DNA of 64,000 nt, from positions 62,001 through 126,000 of the forward strand of contig JBFWZQ010000003.1 of assembly GCA_050185195.1 (NCBI GenBank), read 5' to 3'. Source of the stretch: CADEFQ01 sp050185195. GTDB lineage: Bacteria > Pseudomonadota > Gammaproteobacteria > Steroidobacterales > Steroidobacteraceae. Made by a program: the position numbers and the translations under genes. The notes under the pieces are model-generated. The model ran no database searches, was not told the DNA's origin, and was given only the letters and a program-made list of their open reading frames with translations. Shown here piece by piece: positions 8,957 to 17,084 of this stretch. Numbering within the stretch: position 1 is the first letter of the stretch; the number at the start of each line of letters is the position of its first letter.

Positions 8957-9943
8957 GTGGCGCGCCTGCCCCGCATCGCCCTCACGTCGGGGGAACCCGC
9001 GGGCATCGGCCCCGAACTGTGCGCCGCCGTGGCACGCACGGCGTGGCCTTGCGAGCTCGTGTGCCTCGGCGATCGGGCGCTGCTCGCCGAGCGCGCCGCG
9101 GCGACGGGAGGCGGGCTCATCCTGCACGACTACCGGCGCGCCGAGGCCCGCGCCCACGTGCCCGGGGAGCTGCGCGTGGCGCACGCGCCGCTCGCCGCCC
9201 CCTCCGACCCGGGGCGCCTCGACCCGCGCAACGCGTCGTACGTGCTCGCGCTGCTCGACGCCGCGATGAGCGGCGCCGTCACCCATGAATTCGATGCGAT
9301 CGTCACCGCCCCGGTGCAGAAGAGCCTCATCAACGAGGCCGGCATCGCCTTCACGGGCCATACGGAATACCTCGCGGCCCACAGCGGCATCGCGCGCCCG
9401 GTAATGCTGCTGGTCGCCGGCGGGCTGCGCGTCGCGCTCGCGACGACCCACCTGCCGCTGCGCGCGGTGAGTGCCGCGATCACCGCTGCCCTGCTGCAGG
9501 AGGTGCTCGACGTGCTCGCCACCGACCTCGCGCGGCTCTTCGGCCTCGCGCGGCCGCGCATCCTCGTCTGCGGCGTCAATCCGCACGCGGGCGAGTCCGG
9601 CCACCTCGGCCGCGAGGAAATCGAGGTCATCGCACCGGCGCTCGAAGCCGCGCGCGCACGCGGCCTCGAGATCACCGGCCCGGTGCCGGCGGACACGGCC
9701 TTCGTCCCGGCGCGGCTCGCGGACTTCGATGCCGTGCTCGCCATGTACCACGACCAGGGCCTGCCGGTCCTCAAGCACGCGGGCTTCGGTCGCGCGGTCA
9801 ACGTGACCCTCGGCCTGCCTTTCATCCGCACGTCCGTCGATCACGGCACGGCGCTCGAGCTGGCCGGCACGGGCCGCGCGGACGCGGGCAGCCTCGAGGC
9901 GGCGCTCGCACTCGCCATCGAGATGGCCGGCCGGCGGCATTGA
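8957..9943 (+). CDS. pdxA: 4-hydroxythreonine-4-phosphate dehydrogenase PdxA
   Basis: 328 residues. It oxidises 4-phosphohydroxy-L-threonine in the DXP-dependent pyridoxal phosphate pathway. The start is a GTG at 8957-8959, giving ARLPRIALTSGEPAGIGPE, which matches the family N-terminus. Conserved substrate and metal segments GHTEYLA, GVNPHAGE and MYHDQGLPVLK are present. The TGA stop overlaps the rsmA ATG (TGATG), so translation is probably coupled. Confidence 0.96.
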   Translation: MARLPRIALTSGEPAGIGPELCAAVARTAWPCELVCLGDRALLAERAAATGGGLILHDYRRAEARAHVPGELRVAHAPLAAPSDPGRLDPRNASYVLALLDAAMSGAVTHEFDAIVTAPVQKSLINEAGIAFTGHTEYLAAHSGIARPVMLLVAGGLRVALATTHLPLRAVSAAITAALLQEVLDVLATDLARLFGLARPRILVCGVNPHAGESGHLGREEIEVIAPALEAARARGLEITGPVPADTAFVPARLADFDAVLAMYHDQGLPVLKHAGFGRAVNVTLGLPFIRTSVDHGTALELAGTGRADAGSLEAALALAIEMAGRRH

Positions 9944-10728
9944 TGCCCGCGCTCGCGCGCAAGCGCTTCGGACAGCACTTCCTGCACGACCCCGCGATCG
10001 TCGACCGCATCGTGCGGGCGATATCACCCCAGCCGGGGGAAACGATCGTCGAAATCGGTCCCGGCCGTGGCGTGCTCACCCGGGCCCTGCTCGTCGCCGC
10101 GGGCCGGCTCGACGCGGTCGAGATCGATCGCGACCTCGCGGCACGGCTCGTGGGCGATTTCCCGCCGGGCTCGGGCTTCGAACTGCACGTGGGCGATGCC
10201 CTCGCGTTCGACTTCGCCGCGCTCGCGGCGGCGCGGGGCACACGGCTGCGCATCGTCGGCAACCTGCCCTACAACATTTCGACCCCGCTCCTCTTCCACC
10301 TGCTCGAGGCGCCCACGGCGCTCATCGACATGCATGTCATGCTCCAGCGCGAGGTGATCGAGCGCATGGCGGCCGCGCCCGGCAGCAAGGCCTACGGGCG
10401 CCTCACGGTGATGCTCGCGCCCTGGGCGCGCATCGAAAAACTCTTCGACGTTGGCCCGGGTGCCTTCCAGCCGCCGCCCAGGGTGTGGTCATCGGTCGCG
10501 CGGATCAGCTTGCGTGCGCAGCCCGCGTTCGAGGTGCCCGCGGGTTTTGCGGGCCTCGTCGCGAGCGCCTTCTCCCAGCGCCGCAAGACGGTGCGCAACG
10601 CCCTGAAATCCCTGCTGTCCGCCGCCGAGATCGAGGCGGCCGGCGTCGATCCCGGCGCGCGTCCCGAGGTCATCCCCCCCGAGCGTTTCGCCGCCCTTGC
10701 GCGCGCCGCGGCGCGGAGACATGCTTGA
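9943..10728 (+). CDS. rsmA: 16S rRNA A1518/A1519 dimethyltransferase RsmA (KsgA)
   Basis: 261 residues. It dimethylates two adjacent adenines in helix 45 of 16S rRNA. The SAM-binding motif VEIGPGRGVLT and the catalytic NLPYNIS motif are present. The N-terminus KRFGQHFLHD is typical. The ATG at 9943 shares its A with the pdxA stop; an in-frame TTG one codon upstream is possible but less likely. It lies between pdxA and apaG as in most gammaproteobacteria, except that a usp gene is inserted before apaG. Confidence 0.96.
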   Translation: MPALARKRFGQHFLHDPAIVDRIVRAISPQPGETIVEIGPGRGVLTRALLVAAGRLDAVEIDRDLAARLVGDFPPGSGFELHVGDALAFDFAALAAARGTRLRIVGNLPYNISTPLLFHLLEAPTALIDMHVMLQREVIERMAAAPGSKAYGRLTVMLAPWARIEKLFDVGPGAFQPPPRVWSSVARISLRAQPAFEVPAGFAGLVASAFSQRRKTVRNALKSLLSAAEIEAAGVDPGARPEVIPPERFAALARAAARRHA

Positions 10729-10732
10729 TGGC

Positions 10733-11182
10733 ATGTCCGGTTATCGCCGCATCCTGATTCCGGTCGACCTGACCGATGACAGCATCCCCGTCGGGGAGCG
10801 CGCGCGCGTGGTCGCCACGGCCTTCGACGCCGCCGTGGAACTGCTGCACGTCGTCGAGTACTCGCCCGTGGAGCCGATGGGCGAGACCCTGATGCCGGCC
10901 GTGGCGATCGAGGAAGAGCTCGTGCAGCGCGCGCGCCAGCGCCTCGCGGCCCTCGCGGACAAGCTCGGCTTCGCGGGCGCGCCATTGCACGTCGAAGCCG
11001 GCAACGTGAAGGCGGAGATCATCCGGCTCGCGCACGACCGGGGCGTCGACCTGATCGTGATCGGCAGCCGCGAGCGCCATGGCCTCTCGATCCTGGTGAA
11101 CCTCACGGAAGACACCGTGCTCCACGGCGCCCCTTGCGACGTGCTCGCGGTGCGCGTCGGCGGGCGCGCGCCCGCCACATGA
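10733..11182 (+). CDS. Universal stress protein (UspA-like)
   Basis: 149 residues from the ATG at 10733. An upstream in-frame ATG at 10721 would overlap rsmA and add four residues. The single Usp domain starts with YRRILIPVDLTD and ends with VLAVRV. The loop IGSRERHGL lacks the following G-S/T of ATP-binding Usp proteins, so a non-ATP-binding UspA-type function is more likely. It sits between rsmA and apaG, which are usually adjacent, and its TGA overlaps the apaG ATG (ATGA). Its target is unknown. Confidence 0.85.
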   Translation: MSGYRRILIPVDLTDDSIPVGERARVVATAFDAAVELLHVVEYSPVEPMGETLMPAVAIEEELVQRARQRLAALADKLGFAGAPLHVEAGNVKAEIIRLAHDRGVDLIVIGSRERHGLSILVNLTEDTVLHGAPCDVLAVRVGGRAPAT

Positions 11183-11559
11183 CGCGCGCTTCGCACTGCA
11201 TCCGCGTCGAAGTCGAGACGAGTTACCTCGACGAACAATCCGATCCGCGTGAACACCGCTATGTCTTTGCCTACACCATCACGATCCGCAACGACGGCGC
11301 GAGCCCCGCACGCCTGCTGACCCGCCACTGGGTCATCACGGACGCCAACGGCAAGGTGCAGGAAGTGCGCGGCGACGGCGTCGTCGGCGAGCAGCCCTAC
11401 CTCAAGCCGGGCCAGGGCTTTCGTTATTCGAGCGGCGCCGTGCTCGAGACCCCCGTGGGCGCCATGCAGGGCTCCTACCAGATGGTGAGCGACGACGGCG
11501 CCGCGTTCGACGCGCCCATCGCACCGTTCCGGCTCGCGATCCCCGGCGTCCTGCACTAG
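11179..11559 (+). CDS. apaG: ApaG protein (Co2+/Mg2+ efflux-associated, ApaG/DUF525 fold)
   Basis: 126 residues with an FN3-like beta-sandwich. It shows the family segments YTITIRNDG, RHWVITDANG, VVGEQPYLKPG and the C-terminal GSYQMVSDDG. The molecular role is unresolved; in other bacteria it has been linked to divalent metal tolerance and is co-transcribed with apaH and rsmA. The ATG at 11179 overlaps the usp stop codon. apaH begins 15 bases after its stop. Confidence 0.93.
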   Translation: MTRASHCIRVEVETSYLDEQSDPREHRYVFAYTITIRNDGASPARLLTRHWVITDANGKVQEVRGDGVVGEQPYLKPGQGFRYSSGAVLETPVGAMQGSYQMVSDDGAAFDAPIAPFRLAIPGVLH

Positions 11560-11574
11560 GCACGGGCACCGCGG

Positions 11575-12402
11575 ATGCCGCGCTACGCCATCGGCGACGT
11601 CCAGGGTTGCCACGATGAATTGCGCGACCTGCTGCGCGCGCTGCATTTTTCAGCCGACCGCGACGAACTCTGGTTCGTGGGCGACCTCGTCAACCGCGGC
11701 CCGCAGTCGGTGGAAGTGCTGCGCTTCGTGCGCGACCTCGGCGCCAACGCGGTCACGGTGCTCGGCAACCACGACCTGCACCTGCTGGCCGTGGCGCTCG
11801 GGTCCGGCAGGCAGGCGAAACAGGGCGACACCCTCGAAGGCGTGCTCGGCGCACACGATCGGGACCCGCTGCTCGAGTGGCTGCTCGCGCGCCCGCTGGC
11901 CCACTTCGACGCGGCGCGCGGCGACCTGCTCGTGCACGCCGGCCTCGTGCCGCAGTGGCGCGCGATCGACGCGGCGCGCCTCGCGGCCGAGGTGGGCGCG
12001 GTGCTCGCCCACGATGCCCCGGCGCTGTTTGCGCAGATGTACGGCAACCAGCCCGACACCTGGAGCGAGGCGCTGGAAGGCGCCGCACGGCATCGTTTCG
12101 TGATCAACGCGCTCACCCGCCTGCGTTATTGCACCGCCGGCGGCCGCATGGACCTGGCACAGAAGGGGCCGCCGGGCGACGTCGCGCCGCCGCTGGCACC
12201 GTGGTTCACTTTCGGTGACGCACGATCGCGCGGCGCGCGCGTGATCTGCGGCCACTGGTCGGCGCTCGGCTACTCGGACAGCCACGGCGTGATCGCGATC
12301 GACACCGGCTGCGTCTGGGGCGGCGCGCTCACCGCGCTGCCGCTCGACGACCCCCACGCGCAGCCGGTCGGGGTCGCGTGCCGCGCCTACAGGCAGCCCT
12401 AG
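11575..12402 (+). CDS. apaH: Symmetrical bis(5'-nucleosyl)-tetraphosphatase ApaH
   Basis: 275 residues. It cleaves Ap4A to two ADP and also removes Np4 caps from RNA. Metallophosphoesterase motifs appear in order: IGDVQGC, WFVGDLVNRGP, VLGNHDLHLL and late ICGHWSALG. The gene ends the lptD operon. Its TAG stop shares the palindrome CTAG (12399-12402) with the stop of the convergent M20 peptidase gene, so there is no space for a terminator between them. Confidence 0.96.
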   Translation: MPRYAIGDVQGCHDELRDLLRALHFSADRDELWFVGDLVNRGPQSVEVLRFVRDLGANAVTVLGNHDLHLLAVALGSGRQAKQGDTLEGVLGAHDRDPLLEWLLARPLAHFDAARGDLLVHAGLVPQWRAIDAARLAAEVGAVLAHDAPALFAQMYGNQPDTWSEALEGAARHRFVINALTRLRYCTAGGRMDLAQKGPPGDVAPPLAPWFTFGDARSRGARVICGHWSALGYSDSHGVIAIDTGCVWGGALTALPLDDPHAQPVGVACRAYRQP

Positions 12403-13787
12403 TTCACGCCGCCCAGTTCGACGGCCAGCCGGTAGAGGTGATCCAGCCCCTGGTAGAAGGCAACGACCGGCAGCCGCTCGTTGAGGCCGTGGGCGAACAT
12501 CTCGCTCGGCTTCGTGAACAGCCCCGAGCTCGCGAAAGTCGGGATGCCGGCGGCGCGATACCACTTGCCGTCCGTGCCGCCCGATTCGAGGTAGGGCACG
12601 ACCGCGACGCCCGGGTAGTTCGCGTGGACCGCGCGGCCGATCGCCGCCATCACGTCCGGACGCATCTCCGAGACCGGGCTGCCCTGTGCATTGCCGCGCA
12701 CCGCGATGGCGACGCCCGGATCGGATATCACCGCCACGAGTTCCTGGTGGACCGCATCGACCGCGACGCCGGGGAAGATGCGGCAGTTGACCACCGCCCT
12801 GGCCGTCTGCGGCAGCGCGTTCTCGGCGTGCCCCGCCTCGAGCATCGTCGCAACGCAAGTGGTGCGTGTCGTGCCGACGAATTCCGGTGATTTCGCGAGC
12901 GTGTCGGCTGCGGCCGCGTCCTCGGGGTCAGCCGCGAAGCGGCGCAAGGCCTCGCCCACGGGTCCCGACTGCGCCTTGCCGACCGCGCCCAGGTAGGCCC
13001 GCGTGAGCGCGTTCGCCATCACGGGGAACCGGTGGTCCTCGATCTTCACGAGTGCGTGCGCCAGTTCGTAGATGGCGTTGTCGGCGCGGGGCCGCGAGCT
13101 GTGCCCCCCGGGATTGCGCACGGTGAGATCGAACGTCGCGAAGGTCTTCTCGGCGCCTTGCACGAGATAGATGAGCGGCTTGCCCGTCGCGTCGTCGAGC
13201 AGGCCGCCGCCCGCGTCGGTGTTGATCGCGTATTCGGCGTCCCTGACCCAGGGATGCGCGGCAATGGCCCGCGTGCTCACCATGCCCGACTCTTCGTCGC
13301 CGACGAAGGCGAAGACGAGTTCCCGCGCCGGTTGCTGCCGCGCGGCCTTGAGCCGCAGGATCGTCGAGACGAGCGCGGTGACGCCGGCCTTGTTGTCGAG
13401 CGTGCCCCGGCCGTAGAAATTGCCGTTCTCTTCGACGAGCTTGAACGGATCGCGTTCCCAGTCCTCGGGGCGGGCATCGACCACGTCCATGTGCGCCGAG
13501 AAGAGGATCGGCCGGCCCGCCTTGCGCCCCGGCACGCGCACGATGAGCGCGCTCTGTCCGTCGGCTTCGATCATCGCCATGTCGTCCGCGGGCACGCCAC
13601 CGGCCCGCAGCACATCGGCAAGGTAGGCGCGCATGGCCGGCACCCTGCCCTGGCCGGCAGCGGTGCGAAACGCGACGATGTGTGCATACACGTCGCGCGC
13701 CTGCACCTGGTAAGCGGCGGTCTCTGCATGGACGGGGATGCACAGCAAGGCCGCGAACGCTGCGATCGCCATGGGGAACTGCTTCAT
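12399..13787 (-). CDS. Exported M20-family metallopeptidase
   Basis: 462 residues starting with a Sec signal peptide (MKQFPMAIAAFAALLC, cleavage near VHAET). Di-zinc motifs of M20 peptidases are present: FSAHMDVVDA, YGRGTLDNKAG with the bridging aspartate, and the catalytic glutamates in VGDEESG. A dimerisation lid sits between about residues 220 and 340. Family members act as carboxypeptidases, aminoacylases or dipeptidases; this one probably trims peptides in the periplasm. The frame is open further upstream, but the ATG at 13787 gives the signal peptide. It diverges from the DUF2007 gene with 37 bases between the starts. Confidence 0.88.
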   Translation of the reverse strand: MKQFPMAIAAFAALLCIPVHAETAAYQVQARDVYAHIVAFRTAAGQGRVPAMRAYLADVLRAGGVPADDMAMIEADGQSALIVRVPGRKAGRPILFSAHMDVVDARPEDWERDPFKLVEENGNFYGRGTLDNKAGVTALVSTILRLKAARQQPARELVFAFVGDEESGMVSTRAIAAHPWVRDAEYAINTDAGGGLLDDATGKPLIYLVQGAEKTFATFDLTVRNPGGHSSRPRADNAIYELAHALVKIEDHRFPVMANALTRAYLGAVGKAQSGPVGEALRRFAADPEDAAAADTLAKSPEFVGTTRTTCVATMLEAGHAENALPQTARAVVNCRIFPGVAVDAVHQELVAVISDPGVAIAVRGNAQGSPVSEMRPDVMAAIGRAVHANYPGVAVVPYLESGGTDGKWYRAAGIPTFASSGLFTKPSEMFAHGLNERLPVVAFYQGLDHLYRLAVELGGVN

Positions 13788-13824
13788 TCTGCTATGGTGC
13801 CCCAGAAAACCGAGGTAAGCACCC

Positions 13825-14013
13825 ATGAAAGCGATCAGGAGCTACCCGACGAGGGTGGAAGCCGACCTGGCGAGGATAACGCTGGACGCCGCCGGCGTGC
13901 CGTCGGTCGTGGTCGGCATCGGCGTCGGCATGGAAGGCGGCATGGACGGCGTGCAGCTGCTCGTGCAGGAAGAGCAGGTCGACGCGGCCCTCGCGGTACT
14001 CGACGACGCCTAA
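13825..14013 (+). CDS. DUF2007 small protein (putative signal-transducing protein)
   Basis: 62 residues forming a single ACT/PII-like small fold: MKAIRSYPTRVEADLARITL, then a VVV core, a glycine-rich loop (GIGVGMEGGMDG) and a final LVQEEQVDAALAVLDD strand-helix. These features match DUF2007. Its role is unknown. The TAA overlaps the stop of the convergent lipoprotein gene by three bases (CTAA at 14010-14013). Confidence 0.8.
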   Translation: MKAIRSYPTRVEADLARITLDAAGVPSVVVGIGVGMEGGMDGVQLLVQEEQVDAALAVLDDA

Positions 14014-14498
14014 GGCAAACCATTCGCCGGCGCGGGCCGGGGTGCCTGCGGAAACACCACGGCGGGCGTCACCGATGCGCCCCAGGTGAGGGTCACTTCA
14101 CGCGCACCCGGCGGGTAGACGTCCGGCGGGATCGGCAGATCCACGACGCCGGCACCCTCGGTCGTCAGGGGCAGCACCGCGCGCTGCGCCCCGCGCACTT
14201 CGAGCGCGCCGAAGCGGCCCGGCGAGGTTCGCACCGCGAGGCGCATCGGCCAGCCCCGCGCGTAGGTCGGCGTGGCCACCGCCGTGCCGCTCGCCGGCGC
14301 CCCGGTGAAGTCGAGCACGAGGACATTGCCCTGCCAGTACTGCGGTATCTGGAACGTGGCGCCATTCGCGAAACCCAGCTCGTCGACCGGCGCCGGCGCG
14401 GCCGGCGGCGGTTTCGACCAGGGCCAGGACAGGCGGGGCAAGCCGCTGCACCCCGCCACCAGACAGGCCGCCAGCAACATCGCCACCCCGGTTTTCAT
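14010..14498 (-). CDS. Predicted lipoprotein of unknown function
   Basis: 162 residues from the ATG at 14498 (a GTG at 14507 is also in frame). The lipobox CLVAGC gives a lipidated cysteine near residue 17, followed by a short proline/alanine-rich linker and a ~110-residue beta-rich domain (QYWQGNVLVLDF, ARGWPMRLAVRTSP). I do not recognise a named family. The mature sequence has no retention signal that I can identify, so outer-membrane anchoring is only probable. It diverges from the kynurenine-pathway genes, with 44 bases between the start codons. Confidence 0.75.
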   Translation of the reverse strand: MKTGVAMLLAACLVAGCSGLPRLSWPWSKPPPAAPAPVDELGFANGATFQIPQYWQGNVLVLDFTGAPASGTAVATPTYARGWPMRLAVRTSPGRFGALEVRGAQRAVLPLTTEGAGVVDLPIPPDVYPPGAREVTLTWGASVTPAVVFPQAPRPAPANGLP

Positions 14499-14530
14499 AC
14501 GCAACACGCCGCACCTCTCGTGCCCGTGTG

Positions 14531-14536
14531 TACCAT
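14531..14536 (+). promoter_or_regulatory. Candidate -10 box for the kynurenine-pathway genes
   Basis: TACCAT ends six bases before the ATG at 14543. The six spacer bases are TGGGGG, too close to the ATG to be a normal Shine-Dalgarno site. No -35 element is evident. Confidence 0.25.
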
Positions 14537-14542
14537 TGGGGG

Positions 14543-15070
14543 ATGACGCAGCTCAAGGCTTTCTCGCTCAAGTCGTGGATCGACGCGCATCGCGCGGAAC
14601 TGAAACCGCCCGTCGGCAATCGGCGACTCTTTCGCGAGGGCGATTTCATCATCATGGTGGTGGGCGGCCCGAACCGGCGCAAGGATTTCCACATCGGCCC
14701 GGGCGAGGAGTTTTTCTACCAGCTCGAAGGCGACATGCTGCTCAGGATCTTCGACGAGGGCCGCGTCGTCGACGTGCCGATCCGTGAAGGCGACGTCTTC
14801 CTGCTGCCCGCCCACACGCCGCACAGCCCGCAGCGTTACCCCAATACCGTGGGCCTCGTGGTCGAGCGCCGGCGCCGCGCCGGCGAGCGTGATGGCCTCG
14901 CGTGGTATTGCGAGGATTGCCACGCGGAACTCTACCGCGAGGAGTTCGAGCTGACGGACATCGAGACGCAGTTCCCGCCGGTGTTCGATCGCTTCTACTC
15001 GAGTCGCGCGCGACGGACCTGCAGGCAATGCGGCACCGTGCAGGAGCCGGCCGCCGCGCCCCCGCCGTGA
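14543..15070 (+). CDS. 3-hydroxyanthranilate 3,4-dioxygenase
   Basis: 175 residues with a cupin fold. It opens the ring of 3-hydroxyanthranilate to give the precursor of quinolinate. The catalytic iron ligands His50, Glu56 (FHIGPGEEFFY) and His94 (HTPHSPQR) are all present at the positions known for the bacterial enzyme. The C-terminal rubredoxin-like iron site is kept as CEDC and CRQC. It is first in a four-gene run (dioxygenase, formamidase, kynureninase, kynurenine monooxygenase). Its TGA overlaps the next gene's GTG start (GTGA). Confidence 0.94.
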   Translation: MTQLKAFSLKSWIDAHRAELKPPVGNRRLFREGDFIIMVVGGPNRRKDFHIGPGEEFFYQLEGDMLLRIFDEGRVVDVPIREGDVFLLPAHTPHSPQRYPNTVGLVVERRRRAGERDGLAWYCEDCHAELYREEFELTDIETQFPPVFDRFYSSRARRTCRQCGTVQEPAAAPPP

Positions 15071-15834
15071 AGGCGCGTCTTGCCGCGCAGGGCCGCGAGT
15101 GGCGAATCGACCTCGATCGGCCCATCGACCTCTCGATCCCGATCGGTTTCAGCACGCCGGCTCTGCGCCATTTCGGCGCCCCGGCACCGCAGGCGACACC
15201 CTTCGCGACGGGCGATTTCACGGGCGCCGTGGCGACCGGCGCGAGCTGCAATTGCCGCACCATCACGTTGACCCCGCATTGCAATGGCACCCACACCGAA
15301 TGCGCGGGACACCTCACGCTCGAGCCGCTCGACGCCTGGCGCGTGGTGCCCGCCGGACCGGTCCCGGCGCTCGTCGTGAGTGTCGCACCGGTGCGCGAGG
15401 GCGACGACCTCGTCGTCACGCGAGCGGCGCTCGACGCCGCGTGGCCGCGCGAGGCCGGAGTGCCCGAGCCGCTCGCCCTGGTGCTGCGCACGCGCATGGG
15501 CGAGGCGCGTCTCGCCGAGGGCCCGGCGGCCTTCCTGGCGGCCGATGCCGCCGCGCTCATCGTCGCCCGGGATATCGCGCACCTCGTGATCGACCAGCCG
15601 TCCCTCGATCGCACGCACGATGCGGGCCGGCTCGCCGCGCACCGCGTGTTTTTCGGCCTGCCACCCGGCGGCCGCAGCCTCGCGCAGGCGACCCGCCCGC
15701 AGGCGACGGTGACCGAATACGCCTGGGTGCCCGATGCCCTGCCCGACGGACCGTGCATGCTTGCCTGGCAGGTGCCCGCGATCGCGGGCGACGCCGTGCC
15801 CAGCCGGCCGCTTGCCTACCGGTACGAACCGTGA
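15067..15834 (+). CDS. Cyclase-family hydrolase, probable kynurenine formamidase
   Basis: 255 residues from the GTG at 15067, which overlaps the previous stop. The fold is that of KynB-type cyclases (PF04199 family), but the metal motif reads HCNGTHTECAGH rather than the usual HxGTHxDxPxH, so the first histidine is shifted by one and the Asp and Pro are replaced. Its place between the dioxygenase and kynureninase genes makes N-formylkynurenine hydrolysis to kynurenine the likely reaction. It ends in a GTGA overlap with kynU. Whether it is a true formamidase is inference from context. Confidence 0.72.
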   Translation: MKARLAAQGREWRIDLDRPIDLSIPIGFSTPALRHFGAPAPQATPFATGDFTGAVATGASCNCRTITLTPHCNGTHTECAGHLTLEPLDAWRVVPAGPVPALVVSVAPVREGDDLVVTRAALDAAWPREAGVPEPLALVLRTRMGEARLAEGPAAFLAADAAALIVARDIAHLVIDQPSLDRTHDAGRLAAHRVFFGLPPGGRSLAQATRPQATVTEYAWVPDALPDGPCMLAWQVPAIAGDAVPSRPLAYRYEP

Positions 15835-17084
15835 CCGACGATCGCACGGATCCGCTGCGGGAGTTTCGCGCGCACTTCGCGCTGCCTCGCGACGCGGCCG
15901 GCGAGCCGCTCGTTTATTTCTGCGGCCATTCGCTCGGCCTGATGCCCCTCGCCGCGAGAACGATCATCGACGAAGAACTCGATGGATGGGCGACTCTCGG
16001 CATCGAGGGCCAGTTCTCGGGGCGCCGCCCCTGGGTCGAGTATGCGGGCCTGCTGACCGCGGGCCTCGCGTCCCTCGCGGGAGCACGCGAGCGGGAAGTC
16101 ATCGCGATGAACTCCCTGTCGATCAACCTGCACGTCCTGATGGCGTCTTTCTACCGCCCGCAAGGCGCGCGCCGGCGCATCCTGATCGAAGCAGGCGCCT
16201 TCCCGTCCGATCGCTACGCCGTCGCCGGCCAGATCGGCTGGCACGGCCTCGATCCGGCGGACTGCCTGATCGAACTCGCGCCGCGCGCGGGCGAGGAGTT
16301 GCTGCGCGAAGACGACATCGAGGCCGCGATCGAACGCGCGGGCGAGTCGCTCGCGCTCGTGCTGTGGCCCGGCGTGCAATACCTCACCGGCCAGTCCTTC
16401 GACCTCGCGCGCCTCGCGCGCGCCGCACGGCGCACGGGCGCGGCGGTGGGTTTCGACCTGGCGCATGCAATCGGCAATGTCCCGCTCGCGCTGCATGACT
16501 CGGACGCCGATTTCGCGGCCTGGTGCAGCTACAAGTACCTCAACGCGGGGCCAGGTGCGATCGGGGGCGCCTTCGTGCACGAGCGACACCAGCACCGCAC
16601 CGACCTGCCGCGGCTTGCAGGCTGGTGGGGCAACGCGCCCGCCAGCCGGTTTCGCATGGCGCCCGGGTTCGACTACGCGAGCGGCGCGGCGGGCTGGCAG
16701 ACGAGCAATCCACCGATCCTGTCGGCCGCCCCGCTGCTCGCCTCGCTCGGCCTCTTCACGGCGGCGGGCATGCCGCGCCTGCGCGCGAAATCGATCGCGC
16801 TGACGCAGGCGCTCGAGGCACAGATCGATGCCCTGCCGCGGGGCGAGGCGACGATCCTCTCGCCGCGCGACCCGGCCGCGCGCGGCGCGCAACTCTCGGT
16901 GCGCATCCGGGGCGATCGCGAGCGCGGCCGTCTTGTGCATGCCGCACTCGCCGCCCGCGGCGTCGTCTGCGACTGGCGCGAACCCGACGTGCTGCGCATC
17001 GCGCCGGTGCCGCTCTACAACGGGTTCGACGAAGTGCGCGCCTGCGGGCGCGCCCTGCGCGAGGCACTCGCGGGGATCCCATGA
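15831..17084 (+). CDS. kynU: Kynureninase
   Basis: 417 residues from a GTG overlapping the previous TGA. It is PLP-dependent and hydrolyses kynurenine or 3-hydroxykynurenine to anthranilate or 3-hydroxyanthranilate plus alanine. The family N-terminus (FCGHSLGLMP) and the PLP-lysine segment WCSYKYLNAGPGAIGG are present. Upstream, FDLAHAIGN contains the aspartate that contacts the pyridinium nitrogen. C-terminal residues such as SNPPILSAAPLLASL match the family. It overlaps kmo as ATGA. Confidence 0.95.
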   Translation: MTDDRTDPLREFRAHFALPRDAAGEPLVYFCGHSLGLMPLAARTIIDEELDGWATLGIEGQFSGRRPWVEYAGLLTAGLASLAGAREREVIAMNSLSINLHVLMASFYRPQGARRRILIEAGAFPSDRYAVAGQIGWHGLDPADCLIELAPRAGEELLREDDIEAAIERAGESLALVLWPGVQYLTGQSFDLARLARAARRTGAAVGFDLAHAIGNVPLALHDSDADFAAWCSYKYLNAGPGAIGGAFVHERHQHRTDLPRLAGWWGNAPASRFRMAPGFDYASGAAGWQTSNPPILSAAPLLASLGLFTAAGMPRLRAKSIALTQALEAQIDALPRGEATILSPRDPAARGAQLSVRIRGDRERGRLVHAALAARGVVCDWREPDVLRIAPVPLYNGFDEVRACGRALREALAGIP

